64,000 bases of DNA from Oculatella sp. LEGE 06141 (GTDB lineage Bacteria > Cyanobacteriota > Cyanobacteriia > Elainellales > Elainellaceae). A program made the position numbers and the translations under genes. This document shows positions 46,103 to 55,782 of the stretch, in pieces; position 1 is the first letter of the stretch, and every line of letters starts with the position of its first letter. A model generated the notes under the pieces. It did not search any database. It saw only the letters and a program-made list of their open reading frames with translations, and was not told the origin of the DNA. The stretch is from assembly GCF_015207605.1 (NCBI RefSeq), contig NZ_JADEWO010000006.1, forward strand, positions 124,001 through 188,000. The letters are read 5' to 3'.

Positions 46103-46308
46103 CTCCCTTAATGATGCGCCAGCTTTGGTCTCTAGTCGAAACCACTCAAACCAACGTTTTACTGTCTCTAGATGACAGCAGCTTAGTTCAGTGGCTGCTG
46201 CGGCAACTGCCCACCGAGCGATCGCTCGATACCCATGAAGCAGATGTCGTCAGCACCTACATTCACTCCAGGCTGTCTCTCATCCGCGATTTAGCTCAAG
46301 CCCGTTAA
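46099..46308 (+). CDS. Small conserved-looking cyanobacterial protein
   Basis: 69 residues, helical and acidic with no Cys (RQLWSLVETTQTNVLLSLDD, then VQWLLRQLPTERSL). AAGGAGG lies eight bases before the ATG, one of the best ribosome-binding sites in the window. No family name is recalled; the layout resembles small orphan proteins of filamentous cyanobacteria. A 12-codon frame overlaps its start. Confidence 0.75.
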   Translation: MTPLMMRQLWSLVETTQTNVLLSLDDSSLVQWLLRQLPTERSLDTHEADVVSTYIHSRLSLIRDLAQAR

Positions 46309-46668
46309 GCATTGTTACCGTTCCGTTCAATCCTCAGCTTGCAGTCACCCTGTCCTCAAACATTACGCCCGTGGTTGGATTCGGTCTGTAGATTCCATTT
46401 CAGCCCAATCTAAAAAATGTGAATTTAGATACAAACAGAAATTGCAAAGCAGTAGAGTGTTAAGAATGTCCGAGCAGTTCGCTAAGCAGGTTGCATTCCG
46501 GTTTAAATATGAATCTGCTTGCAACCTGGGCATATGTTCGACGATAAGCAGTAATGGATCGGTTTTTGCTTTGTCGAACTAGCACTACCTCAATTCTTGG
46601 GATGCTCTGCGACAGAGCGGTTGCCGATCGTTCAGTTAACAATCTTTGCAAGTTCTGTTTGTTGAGAA
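46309..46668 (+). promoter_or_regulatory. Upstream region of the amino-acid transporter
   Basis: 360 bases before the binding-protein gene. Two inverted repeats occur: CAGGTTGCA/TGCAACCTG (46487-46495, 46520-46528) and GTTCGAC/GTCGAAC (46536-46542, 46573-46579), the latter with AAGCA/TGCTT nested inside. They could form hairpins in the mRNA leader or bind a dimer. I find no GTAN8TAC NtcA site here. Confidence 0.4.
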
Positions 46669-47760
46669 ATGAGTGAGATGACTATGCGTAAATGGGCTTC
46701 CCTGCTGCTGGCGGCCTCACTTTCAGTAGCAACGTTGGCGGCTTGTTCAGATGCCAACAACACTGCTGAAGGAGAGGGAGGCCAAACGGCTGCTTCTTCT
46801 GGCGGTAGTCGTTTAGATACAGTTAAGTCTCGTGGTCAATTAATCTGCGGTGTCGATGGCGGCATTCCTGGCTTTAGCTTCGTTGATTCCAACGGTGCTT
46901 ACTCCGGTTTAGATGTAGACATTTGTAAAGCGGTCGCGGCAGCTCTATTTGGCGACCCCGATGCAGTAGAGTATCGCCAGCTCGACTCGACAGAGCGATT
47001 CACTGCTCTTGCCGGCGGGGAGGTGGATATGCTCTCCCGTAACACAACCTGGACGTTAAGCCGGGATGCGGCAGGCGGTAACGGTTTAGAATTTGCTCCC
47101 CCTACGTTTTACGATGGCCAGGGCATGATGGTTCGCACCGATAGCGGCATCACCACGCTTGAAGATATGGCCGGGCAGTCCATCTGTGTTGAAACAGGAA
47201 CCACAACCGAGCTAAACCTGACCGACCGGATGCGCGAAATTGGCGTTCAGTTTACGCCGGTGGTGTTTCAAGATGCAGATGCGGCATACGCCTCGTTTGC
47301 CGAGGGTCGTTGCCAGGGCATGACCTCCGATAAATCTCAGTTAGCGGCTCGTCGCACCACACTACCCAACCCGGATCAGTACGAGTTGCTGGATGTGACC
47401 ATGTCGAAAGAGCCATTGGGGCCAGTGACTATCAACAACGATTCTCGCTGGTTTGATACCGTGAAGTGGGTCACCTATGGCTTGATGCAGGCCGAAGAAT
47501 TTGAGATTACTCAGGCCAATGTTGGCGAGATGGCGAACAGCGAAAATCCTGACATTCGTCGTTTCCTGGGCGTTGAGGGTGATTTAGGTCAGCAGTTGGG
47601 GTTGCCTAACGACTTCATGGTGCAGGTGATTACAGCGGTCGGCAACTACGGTGAGATCTACGATCGCAACGTGGGCGAAGGGGCTGAACTGCAAATTCCA
47701 CGCGGGTTAAACTCGCTCTACACCGATGGCGGCTTGATGTACTCGCCTCCGTTCCGTTAA
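46669..47760 (+). CDS. aapJ: Polar amino-acid ABC transporter, binding lipoprotein
   Basis: Substrate-binding protein of 363 residues, AapJ/BztA/NatF type. A signal peptide ends in the lipobox TLAAC (C26), so it is a lipoprotein or membrane-tethered. The SBP_bac_3 fold follows: LDTVKSRGQLICGVDGGIPG, the DVDICKAVAAALFGDP strand-helix, LSRNTTWTLSRD and SICVETGTTTELNL. The Thr/Ser-rich linker after the Cys is typical. It leads the importer gene set; in Anabaena the N-II system (NatFGH with BgtA) takes acidic and neutral polar amino acids. Alternative ATGs at 46678 and 46684 are possible. Confidence 0.93.
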   Translation: MSEMTMRKWASLLLAASLSVATLAACSDANNTAEGEGGQTAASSGGSRLDTVKSRGQLICGVDGGIPGFSFVDSNGAYSGLDVDICKAVAAALFGDPDAVEYRQLDSTERFTALAGGEVDMLSRNTTWTLSRDAAGGNGLEFAPPTFYDGQGMMVRTDSGITTLEDMAGQSICVETGTTTELNLTDRMREIGVQFTPVVFQDADAAYASFAEGRCQGMTSDKSQLAARRTTLPNPDQYELLDVTMSKEPLGPVTINNDSRWFDTVKWVTYGLMQAEEFEITQANVGEMANSENPDIRRFLGVEGDLGQQLGLPNDFMVQVITAVGNYGEIYDRNVGEGAELQIPRGLNSLYTDGGLMYSPPFR

Positions 47761-47771
47761 TGGATTGTTGT

Positions 47772-47807
47772 GGCTAGCAGCTTTTGTTGGATCAAAGGCT
47801 GCTAGCC
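47772..47807 (+). terminator. Hairpin between binding-protein and permease genes
   Basis: GGCTAGCAGC (47772-47781) pairs with GCTGCTAGCC (47798-47807), extended inward by five pairs, followed by TTTAG. It lies 11 bases after the stop. It probably ends most transcripts, giving more binding protein than permease. Confidence 0.75.
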
Positions 47808-47833
47808 TTTAGCGTTCCGTTCACCGTATTCAC

Positions 47834-47859
47834 ATAGTGCGGCTATATAGTGCGGCTAT
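47834..47859. repeat. 13-base tandem duplication
   Basis: ATAGTGCGGCTAT occurs twice without a gap, in the leader between the hairpin and the first permease gene. Its role is unknown. Confidence 0.85.
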
Positions 47860-47939
47860 CGGTTCATAGCTCATCCGTACGTCAAGCCCTACCCATCAGC
47901 GTGTGGGGGTTGACGATCCTTCCTAATTAGCGATTTCCC

Positions 47940-49106
47940 ATGACCAGTCCTAGTGACCAGAAGATTCCCCTCTGGCGAGACGAACGATTCTGGCGAATCC
48001 TGCTTCAAGCGTTAGCGGTGGTTGGCGTTATCATCGCCATACTCATTTTCGCGGGTAACCTCAGCCGCAACATGCAGCAACGGGGCATCCAGTTTGGGTT
48101 TGCTTTCCTACGGAACCCGGCAGGCTTCAGTATTGGAGAAACGTTGTTTCCGTTTCTGCCCAACGAACCGTATTTCAAAGCGCTGCTGGCCGGTATTCTC
48201 AATACGATTCGGGTGCTGTTGGTGGGGATTGTTTTAACGACGATTCTGGGATCTGCCGCCGGAATTGCCAGCTTCTCAGAAAATTGGCTGCTGCGTCAGA
48301 TTAGCCGGGTGTACGTTGAGATCGTTCGCAACACGCCGTTATTGTTGCAGCTCTTTTTCTGGTATTTTGCCGTTTTCTTTGGGTTGCCCGCACCCCAAAA
48401 CCAGCTTGAGTGGTTTGGCTCGATGTATTTGAGCAAGGCGGGGGTTTCCATTCCCTGGCCGCAAAATACGCCCTATCTCTGGATGTGGCTGGCGGTGCTG
48501 CTGGTTGGGGCGATCGCCGCTTTGTTTGTTTGGCGGCAGCGTGTCAAACTCATGGTCGAGCAGGGCGCGTCTGGCCGATCGCAGCTCACCACGCTGATTG
48601 CAATGGGCGTTATTGCCCTTCTCATTGTTCTGTTTGGGTTGGGCTGGCAAATCCCGGAATCAACGGCTCCCGGCCTGGTTCAGGGTGGCTTACGCTTAAC
48701 GCTGGAATTCTCGGCACTGCTGGCTGGTCTGGTTTTTTACACAGGCGGTTTTATTGCAGAAATCGTGCGGGCTGGCATTCAGTCGGTTTCCAAGGGACAG
48801 TGGGAAGCCGCGCGATCGCTTGGGCTTCAGTCGGGTCTGGTGATGCGGCTGGTGGTGTTTCCGCAAGCGCTGCGAGTGATTTTGCCCGCGCTCAACAGCC
48901 AATATCAAAACTTAGCCAAGAACTCTAGTTTGGGGTTTGCGATCGCTTACCCGGAGGTCTATTCCGTTGCTAACACCACCTACAACCAGACTGGCCGACC
49001 CGTGGAAGTATTTCTGCTGCTGATGGCGGCATTTCTTCTCATTAATTTGGTGATCACCATCGTGATGAACCAGCTCAACCGTAGCGTCCAATTGAAAGAA
49101 CGATAG
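47940..49106 (+). CDS. aapQ: Polar amino-acid ABC transporter permease 1
   Basis: 388-residue inner-membrane permease of the AapQ/BztB/NatG type, larger than the HisM class because of an insertion with extra helices (about residues 160-225). About eight membrane segments. The LLGVVGIV-type core has NTIRVLLVGIVLTTILGSA, and the cytoplasmic EAA loop reads QWEAARSLGLQSGLVMRLVV, contacting the ATPase. It is paired with the next permease. Confidence 0.93.
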   Translation: MTSPSDQKIPLWRDERFWRILLQALAVVGVIIAILIFAGNLSRNMQQRGIQFGFAFLRNPAGFSIGETLFPFLPNEPYFKALLAGILNTIRVLLVGIVLTTILGSAAGIASFSENWLLRQISRVYVEIVRNTPLLLQLFFWYFAVFFGLPAPQNQLEWFGSMYLSKAGVSIPWPQNTPYLWMWLAVLLVGAIAALFVWRQRVKLMVEQGASGRSQLTTLIAMGVIALLIVLFGLGWQIPESTAPGLVQGGLRLTLEFSALLAGLVFYTGGFIAEIVRAGIQSVSKGQWEAARSLGLQSGLVMRLVVFPQALRVILPALNSQYQNLAKNSSLGFAIAYPEVYSVANTTYNQTGRPVEVFLLLMAAFLLINLVITIVMNQLNRSVQLKER

Positions 49107-49187
49107 GGTCAATTGTGCATCCGGCGGCATCGGCGGGTGTAGCTGCGTTACCTTCACTGCTTGTCCCATCTGCCCATCTATTCTGCT

Positions 49188-50402
49188 ATGACGACGACAA
49201 CACCCACCTCTTCGGCACCACCCGACATCGTTCAACTAGGCCCGATCGCCTGGTTACACAAGAACTTGTTCAGCAGTTGGAGCAACAGCATCCTGACGAT
49301 TGTCATTGTGGCGCTTCTCCTTAACTTCTTAAGAGGCTTTGTTGTTTGGGTGACAACAACCGCTCAATGGGAAGTCATTCCGCTAAATTTGCCGCGATTC
49401 ATGGTTGGACTCTATCCGGCTAACCAGTATTGGCGAATTTGGATTGCGTTTGGCATCATTACGGCTCTGGCCGGGTTGAGCTGGGGGGTACTGGCTCGCC
49501 AAACCGCAAAGCTGTTTAGCCTTCCCGTTTTAATTGGCATTGGAGCAAGCTGTGTCTTTATGGCACTTGTACCTGTGCCGCCGCTGTATCGGCTGATGTT
49601 GCTGGCAGGAGTGGCCTTAGTTGTGGCAGGTGCCTGGGTGGGGCGGCAAGCCGGACGCAAGCTGCCAGCCCTGGGACGGTGGGTATCTTTGGCCTGGTTT
49701 GTGTCGTTCTTTGTCGTTCTCTGGTTGATTGGCGGCGGGTTATTTTTGCGAAATGTCTCCAGCAACGACTGGGGCGGATTGATGTTAACGCTGATTGCAG
49801 CCATTGTCAGCATTGTGCTTTGTTTTCCAGCAGGGGTGGTGCTGGCGTTGGGAAGACAGAGCAGTTTGCCCGTGGTGCGTTGGTTTTCAGTGCTGTACAT
49901 TGAGCTAATTCGAGGTATTCCGCTGATTGCCATTCTGTTTATGGGACAGGTGATGCTTCCCCTATTCCTGTCGCCAGGGGCACGGGTCGATCGGATTTTG
50001 CGGGCGATCGTCGGCTTAACTCTGTTTAGTGCGGCTTACCTGGCCGAGAATGTGCGAGGTGGGTTGCAAGCCATTCCGCGCGGTCAAACCGAAGCAGCCA
50101 ATGCGCTAGGGTTGAACACACCGCTAACGGTTGGTTTAGTCGTTCTGCCGCAAGCGCTCAAGATTTCCATTCCAGCGATCGTGGGTCAGTTTATTAGTTT
50201 GTTCCAGGATACGACCTTGCTAGCCGTCGTCGGGTTGGTCGAGCTGCTAGGCATCAGCCGTTCGATTCTGGCCAATCCGCAGTTTTTGGGTCGCTATGCT
50301 GAAGTCTATTTGTTTATTGGCATCATTTACTGGGTGTTCTGTTACACCATGTCCATTGCCAGTCGTCGGCTTGAGCGCCAGCTTAACGCCGGACAGCGAT
50401 GA
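49188..50402 (+). CDS. aapM: Polar amino-acid ABC transporter permease 2
   Basis: 404 residues of the AapM/BztC/NatH type, with about nine membrane segments. The second-half permease core has FSVLYIELIRGIPLIAILFM, and the EAA loop is QTEAANALGLNTPLTVGLVV, then QDTTLLAVVGLVELLG. The open frame starts at a TTG (49161), but the ATG at 49188 (MTTTTPTSS) is more likely. It begins 81 bases after permease 1 ends. Confidence 0.92.
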   Translation: MTTTTPTSSAPPDIVQLGPIAWLHKNLFSSWSNSILTIVIVALLLNFLRGFVVWVTTTAQWEVIPLNLPRFMVGLYPANQYWRIWIAFGIITALAGLSWGVLARQTAKLFSLPVLIGIGASCVFMALVPVPPLYRLMLLAGVALVVAGAWVGRQAGRKLPALGRWVSLAWFVSFFVVLWLIGGGLFLRNVSSNDWGGLMLTLIAAIVSIVLCFPAGVVLALGRQSSLPVVRWFSVLYIELIRGIPLIAILFMGQVMLPLFLSPGARVDRILRAIVGLTLFSAAYLAENVRGGLQAIPRGQTEAANALGLNTPLTVGLVVLPQALKISIPAIVGQFISLFQDTTLLAVVGLVELLGISRSILANPQFLGRYAEVYLFIGIIYWVFCYTMSIASRRLERQLNAGQR

Positions 50403-50575
50403 GTGCCTTACTTAACAATCTGTTTGGGAAAGTCACCGTATCGTGGTGCAAGAATAGACTTAGGAGCCAAAGTCAAGCCCTTGAAGATAGCGTTTAGCGT
50501 TTTCAGGGTTTTACGTTTTGCATAACGGAATCAGTTAACAAGCGATTACTACTGCCTGAGAGGGAGAAAAGTTCA

Positions 50576-51355
50576 ATGACACAGTATCAAACAGAAACGT
50601 CCCCCGCAGAACCAATGGCATCGGAACCCATGATTATTGCGCGGGATGTTGAAAAATGGTACGACAACAATTTTCACGTCTTGCGCGGTGTCAGCCTGAC
50701 GGTGAACAAAGGGGAAGTTTTAGTGGTGATGGGGCCTTCTGGCTCAGGTAAATCAACCTTTATTCGCACGTTCAATGCTTTAGAAACCTATCAGAAGGGC
50801 AGCATTGAAGTAGACGGTATCAAGCTCTCCCACGACTTGAAGAATATCGAAACGATTCGGCGCGAAGTGGGAATGGTGTTCCAGCAGTTCAACCTGTTTC
50901 CCCACCTCACAGTATTGAAAAATGTAACGCTTGCGCCCATCTGGGTTCGCCGCTGGCCGAAGGCCAAAGCAGAAGAGGTGGCGATGCAGTTGCTAGAGCG
51001 GGTGGGTATTCTGGAGCAGGCGCAGAAGTTTCCGGGACAGCTTTCGGGTGGGCAGCAGCAGCGGGTGGCGATCGCCCGAGCCCTGGCGATGCAGCCCAAG
51101 ATCATGCTATTTGACGAGCCAACCTCTGCCCTTGATCCAGAAATGGTGCGAGAGGTGCTGGATGTCATGCGATCGCTCGCCAGCAGCGGCATGACGATGG
51201 TTGTAGTCACCCATGAGGTTGGCTTTGCCCGTGAGGTTGCCGATCGGGTGGTGCTAATGGCCGACGGTTTGCTGGTAGAAGAAGCCACACCAGAAGAATT
51301 CTTTAACAATCCGAGGGAAGAGCGGACGAAGAAGTTCTTGTCTCAGATTCTTTAG
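50576..51355 (+). CDS. aapP: Amino-acid ABC transporter ATPase
   Basis: 259 residues, AapP/GlnQ/BgtA type. Walker [10 protein letters not shown] (about 53-61), Q-loop [18 protein letters not shown] signature [15 protein letters not shown], Walker [14 protein letters not shown] and the switch His in VVVTHEVGF. It has GAGAGGGAG 9 bases upstream. It is separated from the permease by 173 bases and its stop overlaps that of a convergent glycosyltransferase gene. Confidence 0.96.
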   Translation: MTQYQTETSPAEPMASEPMIIARDVEKWYDNNFHVLRGVSLTVNKGEVLVVMGPSGSGKSTFIRTFNALETYQKGSIEVDGIKLSHDLKNIETIRREVGMVFQQFNLFPHLTVLKNVTLAPIWVRRWPKAKAEEVAMQLLERVGILEQAQKFPGQLSGGQQQRVAIARALAMQPKIMLFDEPTSALDPEMVREVLDVMRSLASSGMTMVVVTHEVGFAREVADRVVLMADGLLVEEATPEEFFNNPREERTKKFLSQIL

Positions 51356-52254
51356 CGTTGAGCAGGTTTGCCTGCCTGAGCGGTATTTTTTTCCCAAACG
51401 AACCCAGACACATTAGCCACTTGCGATAGAAACAGTAACGCTGCAACCAATACAGAGGGTTGGGGCGATCGCTGCGAAAAGGGGTAGGTTAAGAGCCGCG
51501 TATAAAAGGAAAATGGCTCTATCTTGACGGTTTCTGCCGTTCGCTGTCTGCGAACCTGGTGAAAATAAAAGGCTCCACGACCGTAATTGAAATGCTGTCG
51601 CCAGAAGGTAGGCAGCGCTAGTTCGTGGGCGTGATGCACCTGGACAGCGGGTGCATAAATCATGGGATATCCTTTCTCTAGCCAGCGATCGCAAAACTCC
51701 CGGTCTTCTCCAGCCGCCAGGGGAAATGTGGTGTCAAAGCCGCCAATCGCCTGAAACAGCTCAGCGGGTAGCGCAAAGTTGTTAGACGCAAAAAAGTTCG
51801 GTTGGTTGAGGCGGCGGGTATAAAACTGATAGAGATAGTCGGTCAGCGTCTGGCTGGTGGTCGAGTACAGGTTATGGGGCAGGGCATTCAGCGTGTGTCC
51901 CCCAATCAAAGCAGTGGGCGCGATCGCAAAGTGCCCCCTCAACTGTTCTAGCCAGTCGGGGGCCGGGGCGCAGTCGTCATCGGTAAACGCCAAAAACTGA
52001 CCGCTGGCATGGGCAGCCCCGGTATTTCGAGCAGCAGCAGGGCCAGCATTCGCTTGTCGAATCAGGCTCAGTGCAAGGCGATCGCGAAATGGAGCCGCTA
52101 CCGATTCAATCGGCGGTTCGCTACCGTCATCCACCACAATCACTTCAAAGCGATCGCGCGGATAGGTGAGGCAAGTTAGAGACTGAAGGCACTTCGCCAA
52201 GCGCTCCGGGCGAGCATAGGTAGGAATCACAATCGAGAAAAACGGTTGTTCCAT
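51352..52254 (-). CDS. GT2 glycosyltransferase (paralogue pair member)
   Basis: 300 residues. [51 protein letters not shown] and the metal site TDDD at about 92-95. [10 protein letters not shown]-like strand [18 protein letters not shown] and [15 protein letters not shown] follow (ED acceptor loop). The last 60 residues hold a hydrophobic segment, so it may be membrane attached. About half identical by eye to the next gene, suggesting tandem duplication. Its stop codon shares bases with that of aapP. Confidence 0.9.
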   Translation of the reverse strand: MEQPFFSIVIPTYARPERLAKCLQSLTCLTYPRDRFEVIVVDDGSEPPIESVAAPFRDRLALSLIRQANAGPAAARNTGAAHASGQFLAFTDDDCAPAPDWLEQLRGHFAIAPTALIGGHTLNALPHNLYSTTSQTLTDYLYQFYTRRLNQPNFFASNNFALPAELFQAIGGFDTTFPLAAGEDREFCDRWLEKGYPMIYAPAVQVHHAHELALPTFWRQHFNYGRGAFYFHQVRRQRTAETVKIEPFSFYTRLLTYPFSQRSPQPSVLVAALLFLSQVANVSGFVWEKNTAQAGKPAQR

Positions 52255-52350
52255 CTAAATCTCCGAGGTACTTCCGCCAAGCTTCGCTGTGGCGGTGATG
52301 GGGGATAGGAGCGGCGATACAAACCTCCTGAGCACTCAATGGCGGCACCG

Positions 52351-53250
52351 CTAGGTTTGATTCACCTGCTTTAGCCGAGACGAGGATTGATAAAACCGCT
52401 CTCCCAATAGCCCCCCGGTACTTGCGACTTGCGAGAAAACCAACAAAGCAAACAATATTAGTTTGGAATGGGTTGAGGTCGTTTGCACCAGTGGGTAAGT
52501 TAATAGCCTGAGGTAAAAATCTGGTGATGTCTGCCTGGCCGATGCTGGAGAGCGGTGCTGGTAAAAGCGGTAGGCTCCTCGTCCGTAGTTAAAGTGCTGC
52601 TGCCAAAAGCGGCGCAGGGTGAGAGGGTGGGCATGGTTGATCTGAACGTCGGGCGCATACAGCATTGAGTAGCCTTGATCGAGCCAGCGATCGCAAAACT
52701 CCCGATCTTCTGATGCAAAAAATGTGGGATTGAACCCGCCCATTGCGCGAAACTGCTCTGCCGATACAGCAAAATTATTGGATGCAAAGAAACGAGCCTG
52801 TTGCGGATTGGCATTGTAGTAGGCATACACCAGATCTATAATCAACTGGCTTGTAGTGGCACAGGCGTTGTCGGGCAGGGCATTGTTGGTTTTTCCCCCA
52901 ATCAAGCGATCGGGCATGACCGTAAAATGCGCTTCCAGTTGAGTTAACCAGTCGGCAGCAGGGGTGCAATCGTCATCGGTAAAGGCGAGAAACATCCCCT
53001 TCGCAACAGCCGCACCTGTATTTCGTGCCTGTGCTGGCCCGGAATTGGGTTGTCGAATCAGAGTAAGATTCAGTTGCGTTTGAAACGGAGCAACCACCGA
53101 GTCGGGAGGGGGATCGCTGCCATCGTCAACCACAATCACCTCAAAGCGATCGCGCGAATAGTCGAGTTGCGCCAGAGCCATTAAACAGCGGGACAGCTCT
53201 ACCGGACGCGAATAAGTGGGGATAATCACTGAAAACACTGGAACACTCAT
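52351..53250 (-). CDS. GT2 glycosyltransferase (paralogue of the downstream gene)
   Basis: 299 residues from the ATG at 53250, chosen because the paralogue begins at the same place relative to the fold (VFSVIIPTYSRPVELSRCL). The core is [35 protein letters not shown] and the site TDDDCTPAADW. SNNFAVSAEQFRAMGGFNP and [15 protein letters not shown] follow. The C-terminal hydrophobic segment LILFALLVFSQVASTGG is present as in the other copy. Probably cotranscribed with the whole minus-strand block. Confidence 0.9.
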   Translation of the reverse strand: MSVPVFSVIIPTYSRPVELSRCLMALAQLDYSRDRFEVIVVDDGSDPPPDSVVAPFQTQLNLTLIRQPNSGPAQARNTGAAVAKGMFLAFTDDDCTPAADWLTQLEAHFTVMPDRLIGGKTNNALPDNACATTSQLIIDLVYAYYNANPQQARFFASNNFAVSAEQFRAMGGFNPTFFASEDREFCDRWLDQGYSMLYAPDVQINHAHPLTLRRFWQQHFNYGRGAYRFYQHRSPASARQTSPDFYLRLLTYPLVQTTSTHSKLILFALLVFSQVASTGGLLGERFYQSSSRLKQVNQT

Positions 53251-53317
53251 GACCATGCAACCGTAGGGGTGAAAACGCAACATTAAAACGGCACGTAGCC
53301 GATTGGGGCAACCTCAA

Positions 53318-54235
53318 TTACTCTCGGGCAGAAACGCCGCCCAATTTAAGCCGCAGTTTTTCCCATGCACTCACGTACCTCACAAAAAACATCACCATTG
53401 CCACCTTTAGTTTTTGGTCAACCCCTTTGAGTTGCTCGTTTCTAAAGGTATGAACCGTAAAGATCAGCGGCGGCATCAAATCTTGCGCCACGCTTTTGAA
53501 GAAAACGAGATTGAGCTGCCAGGGAGAGCGGGTCAGTTTATCCTGTAAATCATAGTGGCCGCCAGCATATCGAACCGTTCGCCGATAAAGCTGCGAAAAC
53601 GAATATCTCGCCGGGTGAGCCACGCAGGTATCGTCCGCATAGACCTGGCGGTAACCCATCGCGCCAACTCGTTGCCCCCAATCGCGATCGCCGCTCGACT
53701 TCAGGCGGGCATCAAACAGCCCAACCGTGGAAATAACCGTCTTTAGCGTAAACAGGTTAGCCGTTGCGCCATATCCTTGCTGTTCCAAAAACTGCCGCTG
53801 TGGCAAAGCCATCACCTGTTCGTAAAGTTCAACAGCAGTTAGATGCTGCGGATCTTTAAAGAAGATTTGAATCTTACCAGCGACCAATCCACAGTTGGGC
53901 ACCCGCAGCACGTGAGCCACCCCTTTCTCAATCCAGTCGGGTGCCGGAATGCAATCGGCATCGGTAAAGGCAATCACCTCTCCGCGAGCCAGCGCAATTC
54001 CGGTATTGCGGGCGGCATACGATCCGGGAGTGGCTTCGTAGGCGGCAATTGCCCGACGGTACGAGTGAACCACACTGCTTACATCCTCCGTCGAAGCATT
54101 ATCCACCACAATGACTTCATAACACTGCTCTGGATAGGTTTGCTGGTCTAGCGCCGCCAGACAGTGTCTCAACCGCTGAGCGTCGTTGAAAACAGGAACA
54201 ATGACTGACACAAAAGGCAAAGTAGACTGAGCCAT
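53318..54235 (-). CDS. GT2 glycosyltransferase
   Basis: 305 residues. The N-terminus FVSVIVPVFNDAQRLRHCL and EVIVVDNASTEDVSS are GT2 typical. GSYAARNTGIALARGEVIAF leads to the site TDADC. The second half has KSSGDRDWGQRVGAMGY. The ATG at 54235 is preferred to a TTG at 54262. No transmembrane helix is evident. It lies 39 bases downstream of the flippase gene. Confidence 0.89.
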   Translation of the reverse strand: MAQSTLPFVSVIVPVFNDAQRLRHCLAALDQQTYPEQCYEVIVVDNASTEDVSSVVHSYRRAIAAYEATPGSYAARNTGIALARGEVIAFTDADCIPAPDWIEKGVAHVLRVPNCGLVAGKIQIFFKDPQHLTAVELYEQVMALPQRQFLEQQGYGATANLFTLKTVISTVGLFDARLKSSGDRDWGQRVGAMGYRQVYADDTCVAHPARYSFSQLYRRTVRYAGGHYDLQDKLTRSPWQLNLVFFKSVAQDLMPPLIFTVHTFRNEQLKGVDQKLKVAMVMFFVRYVSAWEKLRLKLGGVSARE

Positions 54236-54274
54236 CGGTTTGGAACGGAAATTGCCATACAAAGTGCCCCGAAC

Positions 54275-55747
54275 TCAGGTTCGTTGCTTGCGAAACAACG
54301 GGACAAGAGAACGCAGCCAGGATCGAAAAAACGTTATTTCACGCGACTGAAATTCTCCCAGCCCCCAGAATCCGACAACAATGAACAGGGCGATAATGCC
54401 AAGCTTGATCAGCAGCAAAACGCCGGGGGTAGCCCAACTGATAGCCGCCGCATAGGCGAAACCGCTTAGCACAACGCTGCGGCATAGCGTGCTCCAGGTT
54501 GGCACAATGCGCCAAAACTGATACAGCACCACCACGGTTGCGATCGCACCCAGCGTAGCAACTCCGCTTGAGATCAGTGCCGCTCCAACAGGGCCATAGG
54601 CCGGAATGGCAAACAAATGCCCCACCACGGCAATGGGCAACAGCGGCCCTGCCAGGATAAATGTCCAGTTGGGTTTGCCCGCTGCCGTCAAAATAGAAGT
54701 GGTGACGGAAATCATAGCCAGGGCGATCGCCCCAAAAATTAGCACTTGCAGCAGCGGTGCCGTAGATAAAAACGCATCGCCAAAGATTAACGCCACAATT
54801 TCGGCAGCGGCACCCGCGGTTAGTGCCGCAAAGGGCAGCATCAACAACACCAACCGCATGGCATCCTGACTCATCTGTTTAGCCGCATCAAGTTCACCCC
54901 GATGTAAACTGCGGGTCAAAGTAGACAGCAGCAGCGGCGAAAATGCCAGCGAAAAAATGCCTGGGATCAACGACAGATTTTGCGCTGCGCCATAAAAGCC
55001 AACCTGCGCCGTGGTGCCTCCCAAAATTTTGAGCGCAAACAAATCCAGCTTTTCGTACAGCCGCATACTCATCGCAAACAGAAACAGCGGAATCGCATAG
55101 CCCCACAGTTTCCGCATCGGAAAGCTAGAGGGTCGAAACAGCGAAGGGCGCACAAAAAAACGGCTGATGATCAGTTCAATGGCCGAAGCAGCAATGCTGC
55201 CTAAAATGGCACCCGATACCGACAGTCCCAGAGCCACCAGTCCCAGAATAAACACCATCCGCGCCAGCCAGCGGCCAGCCGTAGCGATCGCCCGTTGCGT
55301 AAATTGACCGACCCCAACCAAAATGCTGCGATGTACATATCCCAGGCAAAACAGGGGAATATCGAACGAAAAGAGCTTTAAGTAACCAGCGATCGCCGGT
55401 TCATTCATCACCTCGGCCAGGGCATCAGCGCTCAGCCACAACAACAAAGCGGCTCCACCTCCAAACCATAAATGCAGGCGTAGTACCTTAGCCCCCACCG
55501 GTCGCCAATCCTCGGCTTCGCCCACAAACTTGATGGTCGTGCGAGTGAACACCGACGTAATGCTCCACCCAATCCAGGCGATTAAGGTTGCTACCAGGGT
55601 AAAGACACCATACCCTTCTGGTCCCAGCCGCCGAGTGAGAAACGCAGCCGTCAAAATCCCCGTTGGCAGCAACAGGGCTTCAGCCAAAAAGATTTGAACC
55701 GTTCCGCCAATCACATGGCGTGCCGTTGGTGATGGGGAAGATGTCAT
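54275..55747 (-). CDS. Wzx-like polysaccharide flippase
   Basis: 490-residue membrane protein with about 13-14 helices, of the MOP (MATE/PST) superfamily. The start region TVQIFLAEALLLPTGILTAA and FLTRRLGPEGYGVFTLVATL is the classical O-antigen flippase first-helix pattern. Such proteins move undecaprenyl-linked repeat units to the outer leaflet. It sits within a run of GT2 genes. I find no Wzy-like polymerase beside it. Confidence 0.9.
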   Translation of the reverse strand: MTSSPSPTARHVIGGTVQIFLAEALLLPTGILTAAFLTRRLGPEGYGVFTLVATLIAWIGWSITSVFTRTTIKFVGEAEDWRPVGAKVLRLHLWFGGGAALLLWLSADALAEVMNEPAIAGYLKLFSFDIPLFCLGYVHRSILVGVGQFTQRAIATAGRWLARMVFILGLVALGLSVSGAILGSIAASAIELIISRFFVRPSLFRPSSFPMRKLWGYAIPLFLFAMSMRLYEKLDLFALKILGGTTAQVGFYGAAQNLSLIPGIFSLAFSPLLLSTLTRSLHRGELDAAKQMSQDAMRLVLLMLPFAALTAGAAAEIVALIFGDAFLSTAPLLQVLIFGAIALAMISVTTSILTAAGKPNWTFILAGPLLPIAVVGHLFAIPAYGPVGAALISSGVATLGAIATVVVLYQFWRIVPTWSTLCRSVVLSGFAYAAAISWATPGVLLLIKLGIIALFIVVGFWGLGEFQSREITFFRSWLRSLVPLFRKQRT

Positions 55748-55782
55748 CAGTTAATGGAGATAGGGCAAGGCATACTGGACTG

